A stretch of DNA of 64,000 nucleotides from CAYYYP01 sp964475985 (lineage in GTDB: Bacteria > Bdellovibrionota > UBA1018 > CAYHWW01): assembly GCA_964475985.1 (NCBI GenBank), contig CAYYYP010000004.1, positions 1-64,000 of the forward strand, in the 5' to 3' direction. Both the position numbers and the translations under genes were made by a program. A model generated the notes under the pieces. It was not told the origin of the DNA. It searched no databases and saw only the letters and a program-made list of their open reading frames with translations. Positions within the stretch are counted from its first letter, which is position 1, and each line of letters begins with the position of its first letter. Positions 17,302-26,008 of this stretch are shown here, piece after piece.

Positions 17302-17330
17302 TTGACACAGCAAAACTTGCTGTCAATAAT
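17302..17330 (+). promoter_or_regulatory. Sigma70-type promoter with internal inverted repeat, upstream of the porin
   Basis: TTGACA (17302-17307, perfect -35) is followed after exactly 17 bases by AATAAT (17325-17330, 5/6 match to -10). The spacer contains ACAGCAA (17307-17313) and TTGCTGT (17317-17323), a perfect 7+3+7 inverted repeat, which is the typical position for a repressor site. It drives the barrel gene at 17423 with a leader of roughly 85 bases. Confidence 0.7.
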
Positions 17331-17354
17331 TTGTCTATACGATCTTAATTTGGG

Positions 17355-17379
17355 GCGCGTTTGTTGGGATGAAACGCGC
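17355..17379 (+). other. Leader hairpin of the porin mRNA
   Basis: GCGCGTTT (17355-17362) pairs perfectly with AAACGCGC (17372-17379) over a 9-base loop. It lies in the 5' leader about 20 bases after the expected transcription start and 43 bases before the start codon. Such hairpins near the 5' end stabilise some abundant outer-membrane protein mRNAs; that role is inferred here. Confidence 0.45.
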
Positions 17380-17422
17380 TCGTCAGTTAGAGAACAAAAA
17401 CAGAAAGAGGGATAGAAGAGTT

Positions 17423-18619
17423 ATGAATAACAATACAACAACCAGAAATGCATCTGGCTTTACGGCCAGTGTTTTGACTTGGTGTGGAATCGCGGCACTT
17501 TCCAGCACTTCAATGAGTTATGCAGCGCCGGAGCATAAAACGAATAATGATTCAGGAGTGAAAGTAAACGCATATATCGATGCTAATTACGGATTCAATA
17601 TTCAGCGCAAAGGTGATGGCGGCGGCCCAGGTTCCAGCGATAACCCTGCGACAAACCCTCAAAATAATTTGAGATGGAATGACGTTGGCCATAGACAGTT
17701 CGACTTAGGCCAAGCTCGCGTTGGCGTAAGTAAAGCTGCGGCTCCAGTAGGTTTTGACGTTCAAGTAGGTTTTGGAACTCAGATCTCTCGTTTGAATGGT
17801 GTAGGTACTGGTTCTCCTAGTGTTCTAGGAACCGTTCCCGCAAGTTCCAATGTTTATAATTACCTTCGTCGCGCAACGGCAAACTTGAAGCACGGAAGCA
17901 TGACCATGGCTCTCGGCCGTTTTGATACTGAATTTGGTTTAGAGAAAATCGACAGCGCACTCAATTGGAATTATTCACGTTCATTCATTTTCTCAAATCA
18001 GCATCCTAAATTCATGAATGGTGCTTTGGTTGGGTACGAAATGGGCGACTTACGTTTCTCATTCGCAGTGTCAAACGGAGTTAACCGCTACTATGATAAC
18101 AATCATGGTATGGCGCTCATGGGCAAAGTGGATTGGGAAAGTGGTACCACTTCTGCAGGCATTCACTACATCGCAACGCCTGAGAACAACGGGAATTCCA
18201 AGGAATGGCGTCATTACGTCAATCTCAACGCAAAACATGAGTACAGCAAGACTTTGTGGGTTGGAGCCGAAGGTAATTTCTTCAAAGGCATGAACGTCCC
18301 TGCCTCAGCAACGATCAATAAAAATGCGATCACGGCTGGAGTGGCCCTTTATGGAAATGTTTCCTTGATGGCAGACCATTGGGAAGCCCTCCGCGCGGAG
18401 TGGTTCTCTGATCGTGAAGGCGTCGTTGGCTTGAACAATGGCGGAACCCGCTATTGGACATTAACCGGCACTCACCGCTACAACTACAGTGAAAACTTGA
18501 GTTTCTGGGGCGAAGTTCGCTGGGATAATGCCAACTCTGACCGTTTCCTAGACAACAGCAATGCGCTCACCAAAAACAATATGGTAACCTTGCTAGTGGC
18601 TGGTACCTACGCTCTCTAA
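17423..18619 (+). CDS. Outer-membrane beta-barrel porin (BBP2-like)
   Basis: The product is about 398 residues. A signal peptide (SVLTWCGIAALSSTSMSYA, cut before APEH) is followed by an all-beta barrel rich in Gly, Asn and aromatic residues. Segments include VNAYIDANYGFNIQ, FDLGQARVGVSK, GSMTMALGRFDTEFGLEKID and NLSFWGEVRWDN; the last strand is VTLLVAGTYAL. The pattern GRFDTEFGLE...NWNYSRSFIFSNQHP fits the putative beta-barrel porin-2 family. An ATG at 17369 is possible, but it lies inside a hairpin and adds a basic stretch ahead of the signal peptide; ATG 17423, preceded by AGAAGAG, is better. A clear promoter and terminator make this a single-gene unit, likely well expressed. Confidence 0.85.
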   Translation: MNNNTTTRNASGFTASVLTWCGIAALSSTSMSYAAPEHKTNNDSGVKVNAYIDANYGFNIQRKGDGGGPGSSDNPATNPQNNLRWNDVGHRQFDLGQARVGVSKAAAPVGFDVQVGFGTQISRLNGVGTGSPSVLGTVPASSNVYNYLRRATANLKHGSMTMALGRFDTEFGLEKIDSALNWNYSRSFIFSNQHPKFMNGALVGYEMGDLRFSFAVSNGVNRYYDNNHGMALMGKVDWESGTTSAGIHYIATPENNGNSKEWRHYVNLNAKHEYSKTLWVGAEGNFFKGMNVPASATINKNAITAGVALYGNVSLMADHWEALRAEWFSDREGVVGLNNGGTRYWTLTGTHRYNYSENLSFWGEVRWDNANSDRFLDNSNALTKNNMVTLLVAGTYAL

Positions 18620-18655
18620 TCAAAACTTAGACATTTATTTGTCTTAGCGTTGAAG

Positions 18656-18688
18656 GGCCCAGGAGTGAAATCTCCTGGGCCTTTTTTT
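18656..18688 (+). terminator. Intrinsic terminator of the porin gene
   Basis: GGCCCAGGAG (18656-18665) and CTCCTGGGCC (18672-18681) form a perfect 10-bp GC-rich stem with a 6-base loop, followed by seven T bases. It lies 37 bases after the stop codon and just before the convergent PAP2 gene. Confidence 0.92.
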
Positions 18689-18703
18689 ATACCTGTGTGG
18701 TCT

Positions 18704-19705
18704 TTACGCGGAAAGCCTGGGTGCTAGCTTCGATTTTTCGGGAGCTGCGGTATCGACGGATGACTCTTTTGACTTCAAGTAAGTGTCTACTAAGTACATC
18801 GCCAATGCTGCGTAGGCGGTACCTAAGACCACATCGATGACAAAATGATGCTGTAGATAAACCGCGGCAAAACACATTAAAAAATAAAATCCCAGGGCTG
18901 GAAGGAAAAGCACGCGCTTATGTTTCCAAGCGACCCAGCATACTAAAAATGGGTAACTCACATGCAAGCTAGGGATGCTTCCGTAAACATCGATCCCCTG
19001 GCCATACATGGCCGTAAAAAAATGAGTGCCTAAGAGTTGATCAAACCTCACAGTAGCCGCGGGGTCTGGCCTTGCATCCATAGAGGGAATGAAACCAAAC
19101 TTCGTGATGTACCAAGGGGGAGCCGCGGGATAAATAAAATAGGTTGCAAAGCCCAGCACATTTACTGTGTAGAAGCACCACCCGAAAAATTTCAAATCCT
19201 TGAGCTTGCTACTCAGCAACAAGTAAATTGCTGCGGTCAAATATTCAGCTACGAACACCAAATAGGCCAATCCGCAAAAAAAGTCGGCTATGGGCCAGGT
19301 ACGAAACTCAAAGTATTCATTTGGACTCACCTTGACTCCGTTATCCCAAATACCAAAAAGCAATTTTTCCAACTCATAGGGTTCTCGCACGTGAATATGG
19401 CCTTCGACTCCCGCCCAATAGTAGTAGCGCATGGAATCAAAAGTTACTCCCGTGAGGATGAAGGGGAGAAAGTACTTTAGAAAAAGACGGCTTTTCTCAT
19501 TATAAGCATCTAAAACGCAGAGGCTGCCAATCAACACATGGGAAATTTTGAGACCACCCAAGCCGTAAATCAAAAAAATATACCCAAAGCCCAAAAGGAG
19601 AGGCCAAGCTCTTCGTTTCATCGTAGGGCTAGGCGAAAAAGTCTTCCTAACGTTCAACAAAAAACTTTGGGAAATTTGCTGGTCAATTGCACTTTGATTG
19701 TCCAT
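18704..19705 (-). CDS. PAP2-superfamily membrane enzyme (inositolphosphotransferase-like)
   Basis: The product is 333 residues with about six membrane helices. The PAP2 phosphatase/transferase motifs are present in the C-terminal half: SIPSLHVSYP with His248 and HHFVIDVVLG with His287 and Asp291, the usual catalytic His-His-Asp set. The overall layout, with a long N-terminal part including an EYFEFRTWP segment and IYPAAPPWY, matches the Aur1/inositol-phosphoceramide-synthase-like branch (PAP2_3). It likely moves or removes a phospho-head group on lipids at the inner membrane. It is divergent from 19729 with only 23 bases between starts. Confidence 0.82.
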   Translation of the reverse strand: MDNQSAIDQQISQSFLLNVRKTFSPSPTMKRRAWPLLLGFGYIFLIYGLGGLKISHVLIGSLCVLDAYNEKSRLFLKYFLPFILTGVTFDSMRYYYWAGVEGHIHVREPYELEKLLFGIWDNGVKVSPNEYFEFRTWPIADFFCGLAYLVFVAEYLTAAIYLLLSSKLKDLKFFGWCFYTVNVLGFATYFIYPAAPPWYITKFGFIPSMDARPDPAATVRFDQLLGTHFFTAMYGQGIDVYGSIPSLHVSYPFLVCWVAWKHKRVLFLPALGFYFLMCFAAVYLQHHFVIDVVLGTAYAALAMYLVDTYLKSKESSVDTAAPEKSKLAPRLSA

Positions 19706-19728
19706 CGTGTTGATCTAGAAGAGGCTCT

Positions 19729-20406
19729 ATGTCCTTTCAAGTAAAATTGTTTTCCGCCTTTGCGGTAGCCTTCTGCTGGTGCTTGTCAGGGCATGCCTCC
19801 CTACCCTGTTTTGACACGGAAACTTCAAAAACCGAACTTTTAAGAAAGGAACTTCCAACGGCGAAAAGTTCCCAATCCCTGACCTTTACTCCCAAACTTG
19901 AAGGCCGTCGCTCCGATGATTATTTTGACTCTGGCAAAATCTTGGATTCAGCAAAGGGCGATGAGGTTCATTTCGGGGCACTGATCGGGAAAATAAAACT
20001 GCCATTTCAAAGTATTGTATCAGCACTCAAGGACCATAATACAACCAAAAGTCCATCCGTGAATAAAATGACGATCCAGGTTCAAAACGAAACCATCGAA
20101 CCTGCCTCGCCGGAGACGCATCGCGTCCAGTTTTTAATAAAGCCATTTCCATTTGTGACGGTGGAATGGACCGAGCGTTGGATTTACCTTCCGAAAGCAA
20201 GTTCCGCCTTAATTTCTTACGATAAAATCGATGGAACTTCTCATATCAAACATTTATGTGGGCAAATTTTCATAAAGGCACTCTCACCGCAAGAATCATC
20301 CGTATATCTTTACGAAGAAGTTCAGGCCTCTCGTAGATCACCACCCGATACGCTTGAAGGTATTTTTGGAACATTAAAAACATTGCGCACTAAGGAAGCC
20401 CTATGA
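19729..20406 (+). CDS. Exported protein of unknown function
   Basis: The product is 225 residues with a signal peptide (LFSAFAVAFCWCLSGHA, cut before SLPCF). The mature part is soluble and mixed alpha/beta; segments such as FLIKPFPFVTVEWTERWIYLP and CGQIFIKALSPQESSVYLYEEVQASRRSPPDT resemble START/SRPBCC-like lipid-binding folds, but I would not assign one. It overlaps the next gene by 4 bases (ATGA), so it is translationally coupled to a methyltransferase-like membrane protein; with the divergent PAP2 enzyme this suggests a lipid or isoprenoid theme. Confidence 0.6.
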   Translation: MSFQVKLFSAFAVAFCWCLSGHASLPCFDTETSKTELLRKELPTAKSSQSLTFTPKLEGRRSDDYFDSGKILDSAKGDEVHFGALIGKIKLPFQSIVSALKDHNTTKSPSVNKMTIQVQNETIEPASPETHRVQFLIKPFPFVTVEWTERWIYLPKASSALISYDKIDGTSHIKHLCGQIFIKALSPQESSVYLYEEVQASRRSPPDTLEGIFGTLKTLRTKEAL

Positions 20407-21014
20407 ATCATCCAGCCGAAAAATTTTTCCATTTTTTATATGCCAATACCATCGACCGATCAAAATTCCGTGAAATTGCCACTCGCTATCTAGCGTTTGT
20501 TTTACCGCTTTTTTTCTGGGGCACCTCGCCGCATCCTGTCGGCGTGGGATTGCTTTGCTCTGGTGTGCTTTTACGCACTTGGGCTGCGGGAACCCTACAA
20601 AAGGATTCTACTCTGGCCGCATCAGGACCTTATCTTTTGGTAAGGCATCCCCTATATTTGGGCTCTTGCATTTTAGCCATGGGCCTCATGATTGCCCTGC
20701 GGAACCCCTACGTATTTGCGATTTTTGGTTTCATACTCATTCTCACCTACCGGCACACTATTGAGCACGAAGAGAGAAATCTCCTGGCGCGTTTTGGTGA
20801 AAGTTTTCTGAAAAGGCAGCGGGAAACGGGAGCATTAATTCCATCCCTGCGTGCGCTGAAACAAGTGCTTACAATGTTATTCACGACCCCTCGTGAACTT
20901 TTTAAAGACTTCTCCTGGAAACAGTACATGCGAAACCGAGAATACGAATGCTTGCTTGGCGTGATAGTAATTCTCGCCTTCCTTTTGCTTGGCACCTATT
21001 ATTCAAGGACATAA
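20403..21014 (+). CDS. Isoprenylcysteine carboxyl methyltransferase / phospholipid methyltransferase-like membrane protein
   Basis: The product is 203 residues with four to five membrane helices. The family signature is clear: GPYLLVRHPLYLGSCILAMGLMIALRNP followed by YRHTIEHEERNLLARFGESF, matching the RHPxY and EE motifs that bind S-adenosylmethionine in the ICMT/PEMT group. In bacteria such proteins methylate lipids or small hydrophobic compounds, and the substrate cannot be read from sequence. An additional C-terminal helix (LLGVIVILAFLLLGTYY) follows. It is coupled to the preceding exported protein and ends at a strong shared terminator. Confidence 0.8.
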   Translation: MNHPAEKFFHFLYANTIDRSKFREIATRYLAFVLPLFFWGTSPHPVGVGLLCSGVLLRTWAAGTLQKDSTLAASGPYLLVRHPLYLGSCILAMGLMIALRNPYVFAIFGFILILTYRHTIEHEERNLLARFGESFLKRQRETGALIPSLRALKQVLTMLFTTPRELFKDFSWKQYMRNREYECLLGVIVILAFLLLGTYYSRT

Positions 21015-21015
21015 A

Positions 21016-21060
21016 AAAAGGAGATTTAAGGCTCAATTTCTGAAGCTTAAATCTCCTTTT
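21016..21060. terminator. Bidirectional terminator between convergent genes
   Basis: A perfect 15-bp stem: AAAAGGAGATTTAAG (21016-21030) pairs with CTTAAATCTCCTTTT (21046-21060), loop 15 bases. A-rich and T-rich flanks serve both the methyltransferase-like gene on the plus strand and the TIM-barrel gene on the minus strand. Confidence 0.85.
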
Positions 21061-21082
21061 AAAAACTTTACAAAAGTTAGCA

Positions 21083-22099
21083 CTATATTTTTGCGGTAGC
21101 CCTTGGACCCAAACCCGATTTTTTAGTAGCTAATTTCGGAGTTGCAGGTCGTTTTGAATCCAAAGGTTTGGTCTTCGTTTTCTTTTTTTCGACCACTTCC
21201 GCCTCCGGCAAAAGCTTGATCTCAAGTTTGCTTCGAGAGGTCTTTGCGACGAGGTCTGGTTTAGCCAAAAGAAGTGATTCATATGTGGACTTCAACAAGA
21301 GGGCGTCTTTTTCGCGATCAGGACTCTCGCAAACTACGCAGCCTTTTACATTGTAATCTACGCATGCCTTTAGAAAATCTGGGTAATTGAACTTGCTTTG
21401 AGCCAAAGTGAGGTGATGAATTTCACCCTTAGGGCCATACTGAACGCCGGCTACGTGTAAATGCATTTCAGAAAGGGCACTTTTTCCTAAACATTTTTTA
21501 TATTCTTCAAAAATCTCCGCGAAATCCTCGTAGGAATTTCCCTTCCCATCCGTACGCGTAAGATTATGGGAAAAATCCAAGCAAGGATACACGTTAGGAA
21601 CTTCCTGACTCAAGATGCAAAGCTCGTCTAAAGTGCCAAATTGGCTTTTCCTCCCCGTCAGCTCCGGACGGAGGTGAATATTATTGCCTTCATCTCTCAA
21701 TCGATCAGAGATCTGCCGTAAATATTTTTTTACGATGTCGAAAACTGCGCGCGGGTCATCTTTCATATAGAACGCCGCATGAAATGTCATGCTGTAGGCA
21801 CCGCAAAGTCCAGCCAAACGGGCAGTTTGAAGAAGGCGATTGATAGACGCATCGATCTTGTCCTGCTCCTTGGCGTTGAGATTAATATAATAAGGGGCAT
21901 GGGCAGTGAGTACAATTCCTAGTTTCTTAGCGGCCCTTGATAGATCATTGGCAGTTTCATCGCGAATACGAACGCCGTGTGCAAACTCAAGCTCCATGCA
22001 ATCCAGGCCGAGATCTTTAACGACCTGCAAAGCTTGAATGGGATCTTTTTTTGGTGCTGCGGTAGGAAAGCCTGATGTGCCGAAAGCTAGTTTGTCCAT
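21083..22099 (-). CDS. Endonuclease IV / xylose-isomerase-like TIM barrel protein
   Basis: The product is about 338 residues. The AP-endonuclease-2 fold is recognisable: LAFGTSGFP, LGLDCMELEF, LTAHAPYYINL, YSMTFHAAFY, IHLRPELTGR, YPCLDFSHNLTR, EMHLHVAG, GCVVCESPD. The His, Glu and Asp ligands of the tri-zinc centre sit at the expected strand ends, which suggests an Nfo-type AP endonuclease of the archaeal-like branch. A C-terminal Lys/Pro-rich tail of about 40 residues is additional and could bind DNA. TTG 22120 is possible, but ATG 22099 with GGGAG just upstream is preferred. A sugar isomerase role is the alternative. Confidence 0.78.
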   Translation of the reverse strand: MDKLAFGTSGFPTAAPKKDPIQALQVVKDLGLDCMELEFAHGVRIRDETANDLSRAAKKLGIVLTAHAPYYINLNAKEQDKIDASINRLLQTARLAGLCGAYSMTFHAAFYMKDDPRAVFDIVKKYLRQISDRLRDEGNNIHLRPELTGRKSQFGTLDELCILSQEVPNVYPCLDFSHNLTRTDGKGNSYEDFAEIFEEYKKCLGKSALSEMHLHVAGVQYGPKGEIHHLTLAQSKFNYPDFLKACVDYNVKGCVVCESPDREKDALLLKSTYESLLLAKPDLVAKTSRSKLEIKLLPEAEVVEKKKTKTKPLDSKRPATPKLATKKSGLGPRATAKI

Positions 22100-22165
22100 A
22101 ATTCTCCCAAATTCTCCCAATTTTGGACCATAAGTTTAGATCCCTCCTTCCTAGCACGTGAAGAG

Positions 22166-23041
22166 ATGCGGTTCAATAGGAGTATAAACAGGGTTGTCAT
22201 CCCTCTACGCTTCGCACACCATGTTCCTATGGCTCGCGCTCATTTTTCCGCTAACTTTTCCGGCGGCGCAAAATCTTTTATTATCGGATTGTTTTGCTCA
22301 CCCCTAACCTTATTTTTCGCGTTTTTTTTAGGTCTAATCGGGTATGAAGGGCTAGCACTTTCACTTGCTATAATTTTTATTTTATTTTGCTTGAGTCGCG
22401 CATCCTTAAGCTTTCGAGGCCAGGGTTTAGCGCCACTTTTTCATACGCACTTGCAACTCAAAGCGTTGGGACAAGTCTCCGGCCCATGGATTTTGCTTTC
22501 TAGGGAACCGCTTTCTGATTTTATATTTTCCAAAGCGGGAGCCTTTCCATTGGTGAAATTGGACCCGCAGTTTTCTAGAAATCTCCAACGCATCGCAAAC
22601 GATATCAGTGGTTTTTACGGATATGCAAATCCAAGGATTTCCGTATTTTCCACGACTCAGGAATTCTTTTTTGCCTTAAACGAAAATAAATTGGAGACGC
22701 ATTTGATTTTTTCTGAGGCAATCCTGGAAAGCAGTTCGCAAGAAGTTCTAGAAGAAATTTTGCACTCCGTATTTAAGGAGAAAATTTCGGGGCGCTTGGA
22801 GATGACAACCCATCTTTTGAAGCAAGCACATTGGAATTTTGCGATTTTAAGATGGACCGCTGGAATCGCCAGCCCCCTCCTTAGACCATTTGGCATTTTT
22901 GGACCGTCTATCGCTTTAATCCTAAATGGACCAGTCTTGAGACTTTTAATTCATCGTTACAATGGGCATTTGGAAAACGAGATTGATCCTTGGTTCGTAG
23001 AAATGTTATCTAGATTCAGTTATGAGCGACTCCCAAAATAA
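22166..23041 (+). CDS. Membrane protein resembling an M48 (HtpX-like) protease without its active site
   Basis: The product is 291 residues. Two N-terminal membrane helices (FIIGLFCSPLTLFFAFFLGLIG and GLALSLAIIFILF) are followed by a cytoplasmic region and a C-terminal hydrophobic part. NPRISVFSTTQEFFFAL...THLIFSEAILESSSQEVLEEILHSVFKEKISGRLEMTTHLL follows the M48 order (surface strand, then ELE-GVLAHELSH-NRD), but the HExxH position reads HSVFKE, so zinc cleavage is not expected. The similarity is my own alignment by eye and needs a profile search. The 3' end overlaps the DUF1844 gene by 20 bases. ATG 22229 is an alternative start. Confidence 0.55.
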   Translation: MRFNRSINRVVIPLRFAHHVPMARAHFSANFSGGAKSFIIGLFCSPLTLFFAFFLGLIGYEGLALSLAIIFILFCLSRASLSFRGQGLAPLFHTHLQLKALGQVSGPWILLSREPLSDFIFSKAGAFPLVKLDPQFSRNLQRIANDISGFYGYANPRISVFSTTQEFFFALNENKLETHLIFSEAILESSSQEVLEEILHSVFKEKISGRLEMTTHLLKQAHWNFAILRWTAGIASPLLRPFGIFGPSIALILNGPVLRLLIHRYNGHLENEIDPWFVEMLSRFSYERLPK

Positions 23042-23291
23042 AACCGCCACATTGGATTTCACCACTTTTCTTCTATCGGTAGCTTCTGCCGCATACATGG
23101 GCCTTGGCATGACCCCTAGGCCCGGCAATGAAAACCCCAGCCTCGACCTCTCCTTGGCGAAACAAAACATCGATCTTTTGGAACTCATGAAAGATAAAAC
23201 AAAATCAAATCTGACACCGGAAGAATCTCGCCTTTTAGATCACCTGCTTTTTGAAACTCGAATGCGTTACGTAGAAGCGCAGAAAAAATAG
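23022..23291 (+). CDS. DUF1844 family protein
   Basis: The product is 89 residues. LDFTTFLLSVASAAYMGLGMTPRPG...LDLSLAKQNIDLLELMKDKTKSNLTPEESRLLDHLLFETRMRYVE matches DUF1844 closely along its whole length. The family is small, helical, common in delta-type proteobacteria, Bdellovibrionota and related phyla, and of unknown function. It overlaps the preceding membrane-protein gene by 20 bases, indicating coupling. Confidence 0.85.
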   Translation: MSDSQNKTATLDFTTFLLSVASAAYMGLGMTPRPGNENPSLDLSLAKQNIDLLELMKDKTKSNLTPEESRLLDHLLFETRMRYVEAQKK

Positions 23292-23364
23292 GGTCGGCCT
23301 AGGGCGCTTCAGGCACATTTGCTTATTTTCAAACCAAACCCATAATCATCTATAGAGGTGATTC

Positions 23365-25935
23365 ATGGCATCAAAATTCACTACTAAAGCTCAAGAGGCG
23401 CTGAAAGAAGCACAGAATATTGCGGTGAGGCATAGCCACCAGGAGCTTCAACCAGAGCACGTACTACTTGCTCTTTTTCAACAGGAGGATGGCATCGTCC
23501 CGAGCCTGGCTTCCGTAGCTCACGCCGATTTGACGCAAGTTACCACTGGGTTGGATGCTATACTGCAAAAGTTTCCGTCCGTAACTGGCGCCAATGAAGG
23601 TCAGATTTTTCCGTCGGGCAGGTTCAACAAACTCCTGGTTGGCGCAGAAGATGAAGCTAAAAAACTCAAAGATGAGTACGTCAGCACTGAACATTTTTTG
23701 CTCTCTTTTTTATCGGGTTCCGCATTTCGAGATTCCGACGCCCAAAAACTTCTTCTGCGGGCAGGGCTTTCCAACGACAAAACTCGTCACTTCTTGGCAA
23801 AAATAAGGGGTAATCAACGAATTCAGGACGAAAACCCCGAAGCGACTATGAATCCATTGGAAAAGTATGGCCGGGACCTCACGGAACTTGCACGCAAAGG
23901 AAAATTAGATCCTGTCATCGGAAGGGACGAGGAGATTAGGCGAGTGATCCAGGTGCTTTCGCGTCGAACGAAAAACAATCCTGTTCTAATCGGCGAGCCT
24001 GGCGTTGGAAAGACCGCCATTGCAGAGGGACTTGCCCGAAGGATGGCCGACGGTGACGTACCCGAATCGCTTAAGAACAAGCGGGTATTTGTGCTGGATT
24101 TGGGTGCCCTAATCGCTGGGGCTAAATTTCGTGGAGAATTTGAGGAACGTTTGAAGGCCGTGCTTAAAGCCGTCACAGACGCCGCAGGCGAAATCATACT
24201 TTTCATTGATGAAATCCATACATTGGTGGGCGCCGGCAAGGCAGATGGGGCAATGGATGCCAGCAATATGCTTAAGCCAGCCCTTGCTCGAGGTGAGCTG
24301 CGTTGCATTGGTGCGACCACTCTGAACGAATATAAAAAGTATATTGAAAAGGATCCCGCGCTAGAACGACGTTTTCAACCCGTTCTGGTTAAAGAACCTA
24401 CAGTCGAAGACACCATCTCAATTCTCCGCGGATTAAGAGAAAAATATGAGCTCCACCATGGTGTGACTATTAAGGACAGCGCCATCGTAGCTGCCGCTAC
24501 TTTATCTAACCGTTATATTTCTGATCGCTTTTTGCCCGACAAAGCCATCGACCTTATTGACGAAGCAGGCAGCCGGGTGCGCATGGCCATAGATTCCATG
24601 CCCGAGGAAGTGGACCGGCTGGAACGTCGTATCCTTCAACTTGAGATTGAACGTCAGGCCCTCAAAAAAGAAACGGATACCATTTCAAAAACACGTTTGG
24701 AACAACTGCAAAATGAGCTCGATGAACTCAAAGATAAAAGCAAAAACTTGAAGGCCGTCTGGCAGAAGGAGAAACAGGGCTTTAGCGAAATTTCCGAAAT
24801 AAAAACTAAAATTGAAGGTGCACGCCACGAAATGGAAGTCGCGGAGAAAAAAGGACAGCTTGAAAAGGCGGCGGAGCTCAAATATGGAACGCTTTTAAAT
24901 CTCCAAAAACAATTGGAGGAAGCAACGTCGAAAGCTACGAAAAGCAAAATCCTTGCGCAAGACGTGGACGACAATACCGTTGCTGAGGTGGTTGCTCGGT
25001 GGACGGGTATTCCCTTGTCGCGAATGCTCGAGGGTGAGCAGAAAAAGCTCATCGAAATGGAGGACCGATTACGACAACGGGTGGTGGGACAAGATCGCGG
25101 CCTGGAAGTGTTGTCAGATGCCATCCGAAGGTCACGTTCAGGCCTTCAAGATCCCCGTCGACCCATCGGATCGTTTTTATTTCTCGGTCCTACAGGGGTC
25201 GGAAAAACCGAAACCGCAAAAGCCTTAGCTGAATTTCTCTTCGATGACGAACAAGCCATGGTCCGCATCGACATGTCTGAGTACATGGAAAAACATTCCG
25301 TTTCCCGCATGATCGGCGCACCGCCGGGCTACGTGGGTTATGAAGAAGGCGGGCAGCTCACGGAAGTTGTAAGAAGAAAGCCTTACTGTGTAGTGCTTTT
25401 TGACGAAATTGAAAAAGCCCATTCTGATGTATTCAATATTTTGCTGCAAGTCCTCGATGATGGCCGCGTCACGGATGGCCAGGGACGTACCGTGGATTTT
25501 ACGAATTGCGTCCTAATTATGACGAGTAACATCGGCAGCCGTGAGATCTTGAATGAAACTAATGAAGCCGTGCGAAACAAAACCGTTCATGAGCTTTTGC
25601 GGAATTATTTGAAGCCAGAGTTCATCAACCGAATTGATGAAATCGTGATTTTTGATCGGCTTAAAAAGTCGCAGATTCAGGACATCGTCAAAATGCAGCT
25701 CATACATTTGGAGAAATTGTTGGATGCTAAGCAACTTAAGCTCAGCGTAAATGATGACGTCATCACCTGGCTTGGCGAAAACGGCTATGATGCGGATTTT
25801 GGTGCGCGTCCATTGAAGCGTTTGATCCAAAGAGAAATCATGAATCCCCTTTCAAAGGAACTTCTGTCAGGGAAATTCCTGCCTGGTCACACCGTAAATG
25901 TACGACTTTTAGACGGAACCTTGAAATTTTCTTAA
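23365..25935 (+). CDS. clpB: ATP-dependent disaggregase ClpB
   Basis: It is an AAA+ hexamer that, with DnaK, pulls polypeptides out of aggregates in the cytoplasm. At 856 residues it is of normal length. The order is an N-terminal Clp_N domain, AAA-1 with Walker A GEPGVGKTA at about 210 and Walker B ILFIDEIH, a coiled-coil middle domain at about 400-520 (which distinguishes ClpB from ClpA/ClpC), AAA-2 with Walker A GPTGVGKTE at about 608 and FDEIEKAH, and a C-terminal D2-small domain. Pore loops with aromatic residues (KFRGEFEERLK region, GYVGYEEGG) are present. GAGGTG precedes the start; CATAAT at 23341-23346 may be part of its promoter. No chaperone gene is adjacent. Confidence 0.97.
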   Translation: MASKFTTKAQEALKEAQNIAVRHSHQELQPEHVLLALFQQEDGIVPSLASVAHADLTQVTTGLDAILQKFPSVTGANEGQIFPSGRFNKLLVGAEDEAKKLKDEYVSTEHFLLSFLSGSAFRDSDAQKLLLRAGLSNDKTRHFLAKIRGNQRIQDENPEATMNPLEKYGRDLTELARKGKLDPVIGRDEEIRRVIQVLSRRTKNNPVLIGEPGVGKTAIAEGLARRMADGDVPESLKNKRVFVLDLGALIAGAKFRGEFEERLKAVLKAVTDAAGEIILFIDEIHTLVGAGKADGAMDASNMLKPALARGELRCIGATTLNEYKKYIEKDPALERRFQPVLVKEPTVEDTISILRGLREKYELHHGVTIKDSAIVAAATLSNRYISDRFLPDKAIDLIDEAGSRVRMAIDSMPEEVDRLERRILQLEIERQALKKETDTISKTRLEQLQNELDELKDKSKNLKAVWQKEKQGFSEISEIKTKIEGARHEMEVAEKKGQLEKAAELKYGTLLNLQKQLEEATSKATKSKILAQDVDDNTVAEVVARWTGIPLSRMLEGEQKKLIEMEDRLRQRVVGQDRGLEVLSDAIRRSRSGLQDPRRPIGSFLFLGPTGVGKTETAKALAEFLFDDEQAMVRIDMSEYMEKHSVSRMIGAPPGYVGYEEGGQLTEVVRRKPYCVVLFDEIEKAHSDVFNILLQVLDDGRVTDGQGRTVDFTNCVLIMTSNIGSREILNETNEAVRNKTVHELLRNYLKPEFINRIDEIVIFDRLKKSQIQDIVKMQLIHLEKLLDAKQLKLSVNDDVITWLGENGYDADFGARPLKRLIQREIMNPLSKELLSGKFLPGHTVNVRLLDGTLKFS

Positions 25936-26008
25936 CACTTCTGCCAGTCAACTTAATTACAGATAAACCTGCTTAATGTTTGGGCGCGATTTACCGAGAA
26001 GTTCTTGA

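Noticed and set aside
24654..25124. 156-codon minus-strand frame inside clpB, and similar long antisense frames in the atp, mutase and kinase genes
   Set aside because: They are fully inside strong coding regions, Ser/Arg-rich as expected for antisense frames, and match no family.
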